A stretch of DNA of 64,000 nucleotides from Pseudoxanthomonas sp. Root65 (GCF_001427635.1 NZ_LMHA01000001.1:1959133-2023132); one strand, 5' to 3'; shown: positions 25,908-35,104, counted from the first letter of the stretch. Numbers and translations: made by a program. Notes: generated by a model from the letters alone, not told the origin.

Positions 25908-27248
25908 CTACTTTGCTTCCGCAAACGCCGGCCGCGTCAGGTTGTCGGCATCGCCCTCGGTGCACAGCACTTCGTCCTCGATGCGGATGCCGCCGTAGGG
26001 GCGGAAGGCATCGACGCGTGCCCAGTCGACGCTGTCGGCGTGGCCGTTCTTCTTCACCTCGTCCAGCAGCAGGTCGATGAAGTACAGGCCGGGTTCGATG
26101 GTGACCACCATGCCGGGTTCCAGCACGCGGGTCATGCGCAGGTAGGGGTGGCCGGCGGGGCGTTCGATGCGGCCGCCGCGGTCGCTGGCGGCGAAACCGG
26201 CCACGTCGTGCACCTGCAGGCCGATGGGGTGACCGAGGCCGTGCGGGAAGAAGGCAGCGCTGACGCCGGTGGCCACCGCCGCTTCCGGCGACACGGTGAT
26301 CACGCCGAAGTCCTTCAGGATGCCCATCAGCGTGTGGTGCGCGTCCACGTGCAGTTGCTTGTAGTCCACGTTCGCGCGCACGCCGGCGCACATGCGCTGC
26401 TGCGCGGCGTCGACGGCGTCGATCAGCGCCTGGAACTCGCTGCCGGTGTCGTACGCGTAGGTGCGGGTGATGTCGCTGGCGTAACCATGGAAGCTGGCGC
26501 CGGCATCGATCAGGAAACTGCGCAGCGGGTCGGGCGCAACGCGCTGCAGTTCCATGTAGTGGAGGATCGCCGCGTGCTCGTTGAGGCCGATGATGTTGCC
26601 GTAGGGAAGGTCGTTGGCGTCCTGGCCGACGGCGGTGCAATAGGCCATGTGGATGCCGAATTCGCTCTGCCCGGCGCGGAAGGCGGCTTCGGCGGCGCGG
26701 TGGCCACGCACGGCCAGGCGCTGTGCCTGCCGCATCAACGCGATCTCGTACGGCGTCTTGTACGAGCGCTGGTACTCCAGGTACTGGATCACCGGTTCGG
26801 GATTGTTCGGCACATGGTCGCCGAGCGCGCTTTGCGGCTCGCCGAGGATCGCGCTGCGTGCGGCCGGCGGCAGCAGGGCGCTGGCCTCTTCCGGCTTGCG
26901 GATGATGTGGACGTCGACGTGGTCCACCCACCAGCCACTCGGTGCATCCGGCACCACATGCCAGTAGTCGAACGGCTGGTAGAAGATCACCTTCGGCCGC
27001 TGGCCCGGCGTGTACACCAGCCAGCTGTACGGCAGGCGCGTGAGCGGCAGCCAGGCCTTGAACTGCGGGTTGACCGCATACGGATAGTCGCGGTCGTCGA
27101 AGACCTGCCAATGCTGCGTGCCGCTGGGCACGACCAGATGGTCGAAGCCGCCGCGCGCCAGCGCTTCGTCCGCGCGCCGCTTCATCGTCGCCAGGTGGTC
27201 GGCGTACAGCGGGACGAGGTCGGTGTCGAAGGAGGCGGGTGCGTTCAT
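25908..27248 (-). CDS. pepQ: Xaa-Pro dipeptidase
   Basis: A 446-residue M24B metallopeptidase of the prolidase type, cleaving X-Pro dipeptides. Metal ligands are in FLIDAGASFHGYASDITRT, FFPHGLGHPIGLQVHD, TIEPGLYFID and GGIRIEDEVLCTEG. The N-terminal domain has VVPSGTQHWQVFDDRDYPY and YQPFDYWHVVP, as in PepQ. Length matches PepQ (about 440), and these motifs separate it from PepP at 16582. The start at 27248 (MNAPASF) is preferred. Confidence 0.93.
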   Translation of the reverse strand: MNAPASFDTDLVPLYADHLATMKRRADEALARGGFDHLVVPSGTQHWQVFDDRDYPYAVNPQFKAWLPLTRLPYSWLVYTPGQRPKVIFYQPFDYWHVVPDAPSGWWVDHVDVHIIRKPEEASALLPPAARSAILGEPQSALGDHVPNNPEPVIQYLEYQRSYKTPYEIALMRQAQRLAVRGHRAAEAAFRAGQSEFGIHMAYCTAVGQDANDLPYGNIIGLNEHAAILHYMELQRVAPDPLRSFLIDAGASFHGYASDITRTYAYDTGSEFQALIDAVDAAQQRMCAGVRANVDYKQLHVDAHHTLMGILKDFGVITVSPEAAVATGVSAAFFPHGLGHPIGLQVHDVAGFAASDRGGRIERPAGHPYLRMTRVLEPGMVVTIEPGLYFIDLLLDEVKKNGHADSVDWARVDAFRPYGGIRIEDEVLCTEGDADNLTRPAFAEAK

Positions 27249-27327
27249 GGCGGCGGCTCGTACGAATGAACCGCCATTCTGCCGCAATCGTTCCGCGCGG
27301 GCCTTGCGGGGATGGTCGCCTGGCGCG

Positions 27328-27675
27328 CTATTCGGCCTCGGGACCGGCAGCCACCCACTGGCGCAGGCGTTCCAGCGGCTCGCGGTCGATGGTCAGGAAG
27401 CGCAGGCCGGCGAAGGCCTGGCCGGGGGTGTTGGCCGGCGCCGACCAGACCAGGTGCGCGCCCACGTCGATGGGCTGGTCCTGGCCGCGCGCATCCTGCA
27501 GGTGGAAGCGCAACTGGTACAGCGCGTCGTCGACCACCGGTTCGGTGGCGACCAGCAGCATGCCCGATTCGGACAGATTCCCCAGCCGGCCGATCACCTG
27601 TTCGGTCATCAGGTCGAACACGGCGACCGGCTTGGCCACGGCGCGCCGGCGGGCACGGCGGAACTCGCGCATCAT
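27328..27675 (-). CDS. PilZ-domain protein
   Basis: A 115-residue PilZ domain. The cyclic di-GMP binding residues are recognisable as an arginine-rich N-terminus (REFRRARRRAVAK) and the GNLSESGMLLVA loop (variant of D/NxSxxG). The C-terminal part contains GAHLVWSAPANTPGQAFAGLRFL. It overlaps the DUF1631 stop by 4 bases, so the two proteins are made together. A longer reading frame upstream is a shadow of DUF1631. Confidence 0.85.
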   Translation of the reverse strand: MMREFRRARRRAVAKPVAVFDLMTEQVIGRLGNLSESGMLLVATEPVVDDALYQLRFHLQDARGQDQPIDVGAHLVWSAPANTPGQAFAGLRFLTIDREPLERLRQWVAAGPEAE

Positions 27676-30200
27676 GCGGCGTCTCCTGCGGGTTCGCCGC
27701 CGCGGCCGGTGAGGCTGCGCAGCGCGCTGAGGGTGGCGTTCCAGGCACGGTCGATCAGGCGGCCACGATCCTCGGTGACCACCTGCGCCTGGCCCTTGGC
27801 CATGAGGTGGGCGAGCGTGTCCAGCGAGTGCTCGCCGACGCGCTGGCCGCGCTGGTTGACGAACAGGGCATTGCCGGTGACTGGGCTGAACCACGACAGG
27901 CGCTGGCGCTGCACGTCGCCCTGCTGGTTGCGGGTGAACTCGAACCAGGTGCCGAACGGCAGCGTGCGCAGGTAGTCGTAGCACTCCTGTTCCTGCGGCG
28001 TGCGCGGCTGTACCGGCTTCTTCTTCACCTCGCCCTGGCCGCCCAGGCGGGCGCGTGCCTTCAGGCGGGCGGTCAACTCGGTGCGCGAGGTGCTCTCGTC
28101 TTCCTCGGCGCTGGACAGCCGACGCGCGATCGCCGCGGCTTCGTCCTCGTGGTAGCCCACCTGGACCAGCGATTTTTCGATCTTGCCCGCCAGCGCCGGG
28201 TCGGGCGGCTGCGCGGTGGTGGTGGCCGCGACGATCTCCAGCGTGGTCTGCAGCTGGTCGGCCCATTCGGTGGACGACTCGCCGTTGCGCAACTGGGTGA
28301 GCGTCAGTACGTCGGCCCAGGCCTGGCTGAGCAGGGCCTGCACGAACTTCTGCGGCTTGGCCTCGGCCATGGCCGATTCGATGGTATCCACGGCCCGCTG
28401 CTTGGCGATCTCCAGCCGGTCCTTGCCGCGCGCGGCCTCGATCTGCCGGCGTTCGGCCAGTTCGGCCTTGCGCGCAGCCGCCTGCAGGTGCTGCTGCACG
28501 TCGCGGTTGGCGTCCTCGAAGACCGTCTCGTCGCCTTCGTACGTCTCGACGACGGTTTCGACGGCCTTGTGCAGGCGCTGCACCAGGTGGGGATCGACGT
28601 CGTCGTCGCCCAGCCAGGTGGCGCCGGACTCGGCCACCGTATTGAGGAGGTCGCGCGCGGGATGCTGGGCGCGCAGGAAGAAATTGCGGTCGCGCAGCGC
28701 GGCCTGCACGACCGGCACCTGCAGCCGCACCAGCATGTCGGCGGCGGGCGCATCGTGCTGCACTTCGCGCTCGATCTCGTTGTACAGCAGGTCGAGCAGC
28801 TCGAAGGTGTCCGAATCCGCGCTGGCCAGCGTGGCGCCGGGGCCATGGGTGGCGCGGACCTCGGCGAGCATGACCTGCTGCAGGTCGGCCACGGTACGGC
28901 GCGGCTGGTCAGGCGTGCGCGCGGGCAAGGGCGCCTTCTGCAGGGTCTGCAGCGTGCCCAGCACGTCGGGGGTGGGCAGCAGGCGACGCGGAGCGGGCGT
29001 GTCGGGCGATCCGCCGCCTTGCGGGCTGCCCGATCCGCCCCCGCCACCTCCGTGACCACTACTGCCACCACCAGCGCCGCCACCGGGCGCTCCGTCACCG
29101 TGCCCGGAGCGCCGCGCGCCGCTGCCGGAGTTCCCGCTGGCACGATCGGAGAGAGGGGCAAGCTCGCCTGCCTGGGCCAGTGCATCGGCCTGCAGACCAC
29201 CGCGACGGATGGAGAGCAGTTTCTGCAGCACCTCGAACGAGCCGGCCATCGCCTGCGCCGGCTCGCCGCTGGCGGCCGCGTCGGCAGGTGCGTCGCCGGT
29301 GGCGGCGGTCGCCGAAGACGCGATCTGGCCGTCGCCGTCATGGGTGCCAGTCAGTGCGCCGGCCACCGCGTGCAGCTGTTCGGGCGACAGCGTGGCCCAG
29401 TGCGAGCCGCCGGACGGGCTCTGCCAACTGGTCATCGGTCGCGCGCCACCGCGTGCCTCATCGCTCGGTGGACGCACGATCTCGAGGTTGCGCGCGCGTC
29501 GCGGCGTGTAGACCAGGCCGGGCAGGATGCCCTCGCGGGTCAGGAACTGGTTCACCGTGTTCGCCCACTCGGTGTAATTCAGCATCACCTTGTGGTCGAA
29601 GCTGCGATACAGCACCAGTTGCGCGTCGATGGACAGGTCGAGGCACTGGGCCGCGTCCTTCAGAAGGTGGCACAGGCGGTACGGCCCCAGCGGCAGTGTC
29701 TCCGCGTCGTAGGCCGGGCGGCAGGCGAGCACGCCGAACCGCTGGCCCAGCATCATGATCTGCGCATTGCCGCGCTGCTCGTGCCGGCGCGCGACTTCGC
29801 GCAGCACGATCTCCTGGTCCATCACCGCGTCCTCGACCAGGGTCAGCGTCTGGTAGTCCAGCTTGGCCTGCGGCTGCTCGCTCGTCGGCCGCGTGCTGCG
29901 GATGCCCGCCAGCGTCGCCTCCAGCGCGAACATGTAGTGCGGCACCAGGTCGCCGCGGTTCTTCTGCAGCGAGCGGAGGTCCACGAAGATCTGCGCCTGC
30001 GCATTGTTGCTGCGGGCCTGCTCGGCCTGCTTGAACAACTGCTGCTCGAACTCCACCAGCATGCCGTTCAGTGCCGACACGAAATCCGTGGCGATATGGT
30101 CCAGCAGGTTCTGCAGTACGCGCCGCACGCGCGGCGGCAGGGCCGACGATGCGATCGTGGTCGGCGCGGCAGCGGACGTAGGCGGTCGTGTCGCGGTCAT
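27672..30200 (-). CDS. DUF1631-family protein
   Basis: An 842-residue cytoplasmic protein with the family N-terminal helical domain (VRRVLQNLLDHIATDFVSAL, LRSLQKNRGDLVPHYMFALE). A long low-complexity Gly/Ser/Pro linker spans roughly residues 350-405. A C-terminal helical region (FLRAQHPARDLLNTVAESGATW, then AAARKAELAERRQIEAARGKDRLEIAKQRA, coiled-coil like) ends near LPFGTWFEFTRN. This last segment resembles a PilZ-like beta region. Biochemical function is unknown; pairing with a PilZ protein suggests a link to cyclic di-GMP signalling (inference). Confidence 0.85.
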   Translation of the reverse strand: MTATRPPTSAAAPTTIASSALPPRVRRVLQNLLDHIATDFVSALNGMLVEFEQQLFKQAEQARSNNAQAQIFVDLRSLQKNRGDLVPHYMFALEATLAGIRSTRPTSEQPQAKLDYQTLTLVEDAVMDQEIVLREVARRHEQRGNAQIMMLGQRFGVLACRPAYDAETLPLGPYRLCHLLKDAAQCLDLSIDAQLVLYRSFDHKVMLNYTEWANTVNQFLTREGILPGLVYTPRRARNLEIVRPPSDEARGGARPMTSWQSPSGGSHWATLSPEQLHAVAGALTGTHDGDGQIASSATAATGDAPADAAASGEPAQAMAGSFEVLQKLLSIRRGGLQADALAQAGELAPLSDRASGNSGSGARRSGHGDGAPGGGAGGGSSGHGGGGGGSGSPQGGGSPDTPAPRRLLPTPDVLGTLQTLQKAPLPARTPDQPRRTVADLQQVMLAEVRATHGPGATLASADSDTFELLDLLYNEIEREVQHDAPAADMLVRLQVPVVQAALRDRNFFLRAQHPARDLLNTVAESGATWLGDDDVDPHLVQRLHKAVETVVETYEGDETVFEDANRDVQQHLQAAARKAELAERRQIEAARGKDRLEIAKQRAVDTIESAMAEAKPQKFVQALLSQAWADVLTLTQLRNGESSTEWADQLQTTLEIVAATTTAQPPDPALAGKIEKSLVQVGYHEDEAAAIARRLSSAEEDESTSRTELTARLKARARLGGQGEVKKKPVQPRTPQEQECYDYLRTLPFGTWFEFTRNQQGDVQRQRLSWFSPVTGNALFVNQRGQRVGEHSLDTLAHLMAKGQAQVVTEDRGRLIDRAWNATLSALRSLTGRGGEPAGDAA

Positions 30201-30291
30201 CGGTGCAGTGGGCTCCCCTGTAGCCGCATCATTATCACACCCTGTGTTGCCTGCGCACCCCTCCCTCGGCGTGCGTGCGGACCGGTGCGGA

Positions 30292-31446
30292 TCAGGGCTC
30301 CAGGAACAGTTCGATCACATCGTTGGTGAACCGCCGTCCCAGCGCCGTGGGGCGCACATGGGTCTCGGACAGGTCCAGCCAGCCGCGCTGCAAGGCCTGT
30401 TCCAGCGCCGGCGCGATGGCCGTCAGAGGCAAGCCGGTGGTGGCGGTGAAATCGGCCAGCGCGAAGCCTTCCTGCAGCCGCAGCGCGTTGAGCATGAACT
30501 CGAACGGCCGGCGATCGGGGCTGATGTCGTCGTCGCCCCCGATGGCCTGGGGAGTGCCGGCGATGGCCAGGTAGGTCGCCGGATGCTTGACCTTCCAGCG
30601 CCGCAGGATCTGTTGCGTGGCGCCGAGGGTGATCTTGCCGTGCGCACCGGCGCCGATGCCGATGTAATCACCGTAACGCCAATAGTTGAGGTTGTGCGCG
30701 CAGCGCCGACCCGGGCGTGCGTATGCGCTGACCTCGTAGTGCGCGTAGCCCGCATCCGCCAGCAAGGCCTGGCAGTGCTCCTGCATGTCCCAGGCATGGT
30801 CGTCGTCGGGGATGCCCTGCGGCGGTCGCGCGAAGAACACCGTGTTCGGCTCCAGCGTCAGCTGGTAGTGCGAAACATGCGCCGGCTGCAGGGCAAAGGC
30901 GCGCTGCAGGTCGTGCTCGGCCATCGCCAGCGTCTGCCCGGGCAGGGCGTACATCAAGTCGAGGTTGAGGTTGTCGAAGCCGGCATCCTGCGCCAGTTTG
31001 ACCGCCTGCTCGGCTTCGCGGCTGTCGTGGATGCGGCCGAGTTTCTCCAGGCTCGCATCGTCGAAACTCTGGATGCCGAAGCTGATGCGGTTCACCCCGG
31101 CCGCGCGATAGCTCTCGAAACGGCCATGCTCGGCGGTGCCGGGATTGGTCTCCAGCGTGATCTCCAGCCCCGGTGCGAAGCGAAGCCGGCTGCTGGCGCC
31201 CTGCAGGAAGCGGTCGATCGCTTCCGGCGGAAACAGGCTGGGCGTACCCCCGCCGAAGAACACGCTGTGTACGGTGCGCCCCCAGACCAGTGGCAGGTCC
31301 TGGTCCAGGTCGCGCAGCAGCGCATCGACGTAATCGTCGAACGGCAGCGCGCCGTTGCCCTGGTGCGAATTGAAGTCGCAGTACGGACATTTGCGCACGC
31401 ACCACGGCAGGTGCACGTACAGCGACAGGGGCGGCGGGATCAGCAT
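30292..31446 (-). CDS. hemW: Heme chaperone HemW (radical SAM)
   Basis: A 384-residue radical SAM protein. The [4Fe-4S] cluster motif is Cys16/Cys20/Cys23 in WCVRKCPYCDFNSH. VFFGGGTPSLFPP and the C-terminal HNLNYWRYGDYIGIGAGAHG mark the HemN/HemW group. HemW binds and inserts heme rather than decarboxylating coproporphyrinogen. The position directly after rdgB (3 bases) is the widespread rdgB-hemW order. Confidence 0.92.
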   Translation of the reverse strand: MLIPPPLSLYVHLPWCVRKCPYCDFNSHQGNGALPFDDYVDALLRDLDQDLPLVWGRTVHSVFFGGGTPSLFPPEAIDRFLQGASSRLRFAPGLEITLETNPGTAEHGRFESYRAAGVNRISFGIQSFDDASLEKLGRIHDSREAEQAVKLAQDAGFDNLNLDLMYALPGQTLAMAEHDLQRAFALQPAHVSHYQLTLEPNTVFFARPPQGIPDDDHAWDMQEHCQALLADAGYAHYEVSAYARPGRRCAHNLNYWRYGDYIGIGAGAHGKITLGATQQILRRWKVKHPATYLAIAGTPQAIGGDDDISPDRRPFEFMLNALRLQEGFALADFTATTGLPLTAIAPALEQALQRGWLDLSETHVRPTALGRRFTNDVIELFLEP

Positions 31447-31449
31447 GGG

Positions 31450-32043
31450 TCAGGGCAGGTCGCGCAGCCGCTGCTTCAGTCCGGCCAGGGCCTTCCCGCG
31501 ATGGCTGATGCGGTTCTTCTCGTCCAGCGGCATCTCTGCCGCGGTCTGCCCGCGTTGCGGGTCGAAGAACACCGGATCGTAGCCGTGTCCGCCGCTGCCG
31601 CGGCGCTCGTGCAGGATGCACCCGCGCCATTCACCTTCGACGATCAGCGGCTGCGGATCGTGCGCGTGGCGCAGCAGCACCAGCACGCAGTAGAAGTGCG
31701 CACCGCGCTGCTCGGCGGCGACGTCCTTCAAGGTGTCCAGCAGCTTGTCGATGTTGCGTCCGGCGTTGCCGTGCTCGGCGGCGTAACGCGCCGAATACAG
31801 GCCGGGCGCGCCATTGAGCGCATCCACGCAGATGCCGGAGTCGTCCGCCAGCGCGGGCAGTCCGGTCTGCAGGCTGGCGTGGCGGGCCTTGATCAGCGCG
31901 TTCTCGACGAAGGTGGTGCCGGTTTCGTCGGCATCCTCCACGCCCAGGTCGGACTGCGCGACGAGTTCGATGCCGGTGTCGGCCAGCAGGCCGCGGAGTT
32001 CTTCCAGCTTGCCCTGGTTGGAGGAGGCGAGGACGAGTTTCAT
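31450..32043 (-). CDS. rdgB: dITP/XTP pyrophosphatase
   Basis: A 197-residue Ham1/RdgB NTP pyrophosphatase that removes dITP, ITP and XTP from nucleotide pools. The N-terminus KLVLASSNQGKLEELRGLL, ALADDSGICVDAL and GHGYDPVFF are diagnostic. Length is as expected (about 197). It is co-transcribed with the VOC gene upstream (6 bases) and hemW downstream. Confidence 0.95.
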   Translation of the reverse strand: MKLVLASSNQGKLEELRGLLADTGIELVAQSDLGVEDADETGTTFVENALIKARHASLQTGLPALADDSGICVDALNGAPGLYSARYAAEHGNAGRNIDKLLDTLKDVAAEQRGAHFYCVLVLLRHAHDPQPLIVEGEWRGCILHERRGSGGHGYDPVFFDPQRGQTAAEMPLDEKNRISHRGKALAGLKQRLRDLP

Positions 32044-32049
32044 GATCGA

Positions 32050-32442
32050 TCAGCCCTTCGGTTGCAGCAGGTCCCAGCGGTTGCCGTAGGCATCGCGGAA
32101 CACCGCGACGGTGGCGTAGGGCTCCTCACGCGGGGTTTCGAGGAATTCGATGCCGGCGGCGGTCATGCGCGCATGGTCGCGCCAGAAGTCGTCGGTCTGC
32201 AGGAAGAATCCCACCCGTCCACCGGTCTGGTCGCCGATGCGCGCACGCTGCTCGTCCGTGCTTGCGACAGCCAGCAACAGGTCGGTGCTGCCGTCGCCCG
32301 CGGGCGCCACCCGCACCCAGCGCTTGCCGCCACCCAGATCGGTGTCCTCGCGCAGCGCGAAGCCCAGCGCATCGCGGTAATGCGCGATGGCGCGGTCGTA
32401 GTCGTCGACGAGCAGGGTGACCAGGCTGAGGAGCTGTGGCAT
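32050..32442 (-). CDS. VOC-superfamily (glyoxalase-like) protein
   Basis: A 130-residue protein with one vicinal-oxygen-chelate fold, two beta-alpha-beta-beta-beta modules: SLVTLLVDDYDRAIAHYRDALGF and then GRVGFFLQTDDFWRDHARM. The terminal VAVFRDAYGNRWDLLQP is typical of the family. Members include glyoxalases, bleomycin-binding proteins and dioxygenases; this one cannot be specified. It sits between rph and rdgB on the same strand, separated from rph by a REP. Confidence 0.85.
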   Translation of the reverse strand: MPQLLSLVTLLVDDYDRAIAHYRDALGFALREDTDLGGGKRWVRVAPAGDGSTDLLLAVASTDEQRARIGDQTGGRVGFFLQTDDFWRDHARMTAAGIEFLETPREEPYATVAVFRDAYGNRWDLLQPKG

Positions 32443-32467
32443 CGATGGACTCTGATCGTGGAGGGGG

Positions 32468-32534
32468 TGTGGGAGCGACGTCAGTCGCGATGAGGCTTTA
32501 CCGACGGGCTATCGCGACTGACGTCGCTCCCACA
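32468..32534. repeat. REP-like perfect inverted repeat, GTGGGAGCGACG family, copy 4
   Basis: 24-base arms at 32468-32491 and 32511-32534 are perfect reverse complements with a 19-base loop. It is in the 100-base space after the rph stop (minus strand), upstream of the VOC start. As with the others it could form a 3' mRNA hairpin. Confidence 0.9.
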
Positions 32535-32542
32535 GGAAAACA

Positions 32543-33268
32543 TCAGCCCGCCAGCGCCGCCCGCTGCGCAGCGAACAGCTCGCCGATGCCCTTCTCGCCC
32601 AGCGCGAGCAGCGCATCCAGTTCGTCGCGGCGGAAGGCATGGCCTTCGGCCGTGCCCTGCAGCTCGATGAAGCCGCCGCCGTCGTTCATCACCAGGTTCA
32701 TGTCGGTGTCGCAGTCGCTGTCCTCGGGGTAATCCAGATCCAGCACCGGCACGCCGCGGTAAATGCCCACCGAGACGGCGGCCACGGCGCCATGCACCAC
32801 GTCGCGCTTGATGTCATTGCGCGACTTCAGCCAGTTCACCGCATCCACCAGCGCCACGTAGGCGCCAGTGATGGCGGCCGTGCGGGTGCCGCCGTCGGCC
32901 TGCAGCACATCGCAATCCAGGGTGATGGTGCGCTCGCCCAGTGCGCCGCGGTCCACGCAGGCGCGCAGGGTGCGGCCGATCAGGCGCTGGATCTCCAGCG
33001 TGCGTCCGCTCTGTTTGCCGCGCGAGGCTTCGCGGTCGCTGCGGGTGTGGGTGGAGCGCGGCAACATGCCGTACTCGGCGGTGACCCAGCCTTCGCCCTT
33101 GCCGCGCAGGAAGCCCGGCACCTTGTTCTCCACGGTCGCCGTGCACAGCACGCGGGTGTGGCCGAAGCTGACCAGCACCGAGCCCTCCGCGTGGCGGGTG
33201 TAGTTGCGCAGGATGCTGACATCGCGCATCTGGTCGGGCTGGCGGCCACTGGGGCGGGAGAAGGACAT
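32543..33268 (-). CDS. rph: Ribonuclease PH
   Basis: A 241-residue phosphorolytic 3'-5' exonuclease that trims tRNA 3' ends. [20 protein letters not shown] at the N-terminus, [39 protein letters not shown] and [20 protein letters not shown] are the family blocks. Length is normal (about 240). The full C-terminus is present, unlike the truncated E. coli K-12 allele. It is divergent from yicC, with 110 bases between starts. Confidence 0.95.
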   Translation of the reverse strand: MSFSRPSGRQPDQMRDVSILRNYTRHAEGSVLVSFGHTRVLCTATVENKVPGFLRGKGEGWVTAEYGMLPRSTHTRSDREASRGKQSGRTLEIQRLIGRTLRACVDRGALGERTITLDCDVLQADGGTRTAAITGAYVALVDAVNWLKSRNDIKRDVVHGAVAAVSVGIYRGVPVLDLDYPEDSDCDTDMNLVMNDGGGFIELQGTAEGHAFRRDELDALLALGEKGIGELFAAQRAALAG

Positions 33269-33378
33269 GGGGACATCCGCAATGAGGGGGTCGAAGTCTA
33301 CCAGTCCGCCCGTCCGCGCCCGGCCGGCGCCGTGCAGGCTGCTAAGATGCGCCGCTCACTGATCCGATGGGCACCTGC

Positions 33379-34239
33379 ATGATCCGCAGCATGACGGCAT
33401 TCGCCACCGGCGAACGCGCCACCGAGGGCGGCACGCTGGCGGCCGAACTGCGCGCGGTCAACCACCGCTTCCTGGAACTGGGCGTGCGCCTGCCGGACGA
33501 ACTGCGCGCGCTGGAGCCGGCCCTGCGCGAGCGCGTGGCGTCCCGCGTCTCCCGCGGCAAGCTGGACCTGACCTTGCGCCTGCGTGCCCCCGAGGGCGAG
33601 GGCGCCCTGCAGATCAACCCGCGCGTGATCGCGCAGCTGTCGGAACTGGCGATGGACCTGTCGCTGCGCCTGCCCAACCTGCGCACCGAACTGACCGACC
33701 TGCTGCAGTTCCCCGGCGTGCTGCAGAGCAAGGGCGTGGACATGGAGGCGCTGCAGGCCGAGGCGCTGGCACTGCTGGATGCAGTGCTGGACCAGTTCGT
33801 CGCCGCGCGCGAGCGCGAGGGCGGCAAGCTGGTGGCGGCCATCCTGGAACGCGTGGACGGCATCGCCGCGCTGGCGGCCGACGTCCGCACACTGATTCCG
33901 CAGATCCGCGCCGGCCAGCGGCAGAAGCTGGAAGCGCGCCTGGCCGACGTGGCGCAGAACATGGAACAGGGCCGGCTGGAGCAGGAACTGGTGATGTGGC
34001 TGCAGAAGCTCGACGTGGACGAGGAGCTCGACCGCCTCGACAGCCACGTCAAGGAGATCCGCCGCGTGTTCACCCAGAAGGAACCGCAGGGCCGCCGGCT
34101 GGACTTCCTGCTGCAGGAATTCAACCGCGAAGCGAACACCCTTGGCTCCAAGTCCGTCGACGTCCGCACCACCAATATCGCGGTGGAGCTGAAGGTGCTG
34201 ATCGACCAGATCCGCGAACAGGTGCAGAACATTGAGTAG
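33379..34239 (+). CDS. yicC: YicC-family endoribonuclease
   Basis: A 286-residue protein with the YicC N-terminus IRSMTAFATGERATEGG, RAVNHRFLELGVRLPDE, and the C-terminal DUF1732 region (DEELDRLDSHVKEIRRVFTQ, GRRLDFLLQEFNREANTLGSKS). YicC proteins act as endoribonucleases in E. coli. The start at 33379 is favoured over 33367 and 33391 because the family begins MIRSMTAFA. It precedes gmk, a common neighbour. Confidence 0.92.
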   Translation: MIRSMTAFATGERATEGGTLAAELRAVNHRFLELGVRLPDELRALEPALRERVASRVSRGKLDLTLRLRAPEGEGALQINPRVIAQLSELAMDLSLRLPNLRTELTDLLQFPGVLQSKGVDMEALQAEALALLDAVLDQFVAAREREGGKLVAAILERVDGIAALAADVRTLIPQIRAGQRQKLEARLADVAQNMEQGRLEQELVMWLQKLDVDEELDRLDSHVKEIRRVFTQKEPQGRRLDFLLQEFNREANTLGSKSVDVRTTNIAVELKVLIDQIREQVQNIE

Positions 34240-34240
34240 C

Positions 34241-34378
34241 CGGGATTCGGCATTCGGGATTGGGGATTCGACAACAGCCGGCGTTGCCGCTATCGGGATG
34301 CATCCATGAATCAGATTTCCACTTCCACGGGTGCCGATTCGGCGAATCCCGAGTCCCGAATCCCGAATCCCGCCCCCG
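34241..34378. repeat. Repeat of GGGATTCGGGATT-type units spanning the yicC-gmk junction
   Basis: Units of GGGATTCGG / GGGATTGGG occur at about 34243-34268. Their reverse complements (CGAATCCCGAGTCCCGAATC and following) lie at about 34337-34370. The right-hand group is inside the gmk reading frame and encodes the N-terminal residues ANPESRIPNP. The two groups could pair as a stem-loop that contains the gmk start codon at 34306. Such motifs recur between genes in xanthomonads (general recollection). Confidence 0.75.
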
Positions 34379-34995
34379 CGCAGCGGGGGACGCTCTACAT
34401 CGTCGCGGCCCCATCGGGTGCAGGCAAGAGCAGCATCGTCAACGCGGTGCTGGCGCGCGATGCCGACATCGCGCTGTCCATCTCGTTCACCTCGCGCGGC
34501 GCGCGCCCGGGCGAGCGGCATGCGCAGCACTACCACTTCATCACCGCCGACGAATTCAAGGCGATGATCCGGGCCGGCGACTTCTTCGAGTACGCCGAAG
34601 TCCACGGCGACTGGAAGGGCACCGCGCGCCAGTCGGTCGAGCCGCAACTGGCGGCCGGCAAGGACGTGCTGCTGGAGATCGACTGGCAAGGCGCGCGGCA
34701 GGTGCGCGAGAAGGTGCCGGAGGCGGTCAGCGTGTTCATCCTGCCGCCCTCGCGCGACGCGCTGGAGCAGCGCATGCGCGCCCGCGGGCAGGACAGCGAG
34801 GAGGTCATCCAGCGCCGTCTGGCGGCCGCGCGCGAGGAGATGTCGCACTACGCCGAGTTCGACTACGTCATCGTCAACGACGTGTTCGAGGCCGCCGTCG
34901 AGCAGATGCACGCCATCTTCACCGCCAGCCGCCTGCGCCGGGAGGCACAGGACATGCGCCACGCCGGACTGATCGCGGCGCTGCTGGCCGAGTAG
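34306..34995 (+). CDS. gmk: Guanylate kinase with repeat-derived N-terminal extension
   Basis: A 229-residue GMP kinase (GMP + ATP to GDP + ADP). The P-loop is APSGAGKSS at about residues 35-43, followed by ISFTSRGARPGERH and HFITADEFKAMIRAGDFFEYA. The lid and base-binding regions look intact. The usual Gmk begins a few residues before GTLYIV. Here about 25 extra residues precede it, and their DNA is a run of ATTCGGGATT-type repeat. No ATG, GTG or TTG lies between 34306 and the conserved core, so the extension cannot be dropped by choosing a later start. Confidence 0.93.
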   Translation: MNQISTSTGADSANPESRIPNPAPAQRGTLYIVAAPSGAGKSSIVNAVLARDADIALSISFTSRGARPGERHAQHYHFITADEFKAMIRAGDFFEYAEVHGDWKGTARQSVEPQLAAGKDVLLEIDWQGARQVREKVPEAVSVFILPPSRDALEQRMRARGQDSEEVIQRRLAAAREEMSHYAEFDYVIVNDVFEAAVEQMHAIFTASRLRREAQDMRHAGLIAALLAE

Positions 34996-35104
34996 CGCCC
35001 GACTCCGAGCGCTGAAAACCGGCGTGGAGGAGCGGCGGAGCAGGCCCCGCTCTACGGTTGCGCAGTCGACTTCACCTTTAAATCCTTGATTTTGAAGGAA
35101 AGGC

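Noticed and set aside
25758-27269. A plus-strand frame of about 500 codons opposite pepQ
   Set aside because: The metal ligand motifs of PepQ are on the minus strand; the plus frame is compositionally abnormal.
27312-30329. A plus-strand open frame of about 1,000 codons opposite DUF1631
   Set aside because: It is the antisense shadow of the PilZ and DUF1631 genes. High GC keeps the opposite frame open; its translation is rich in Arg, Gln and His with no recognisable motif.
34298-34309. Three-codon upstream reading frame overlapping the gmk start
   Set aside because: ATG-CAT-CCA-TGA overlaps the gmk ATG, but it has no clear ribosome site and such tiny frames occur by chance. It is mentioned under gmk only as a possibility.
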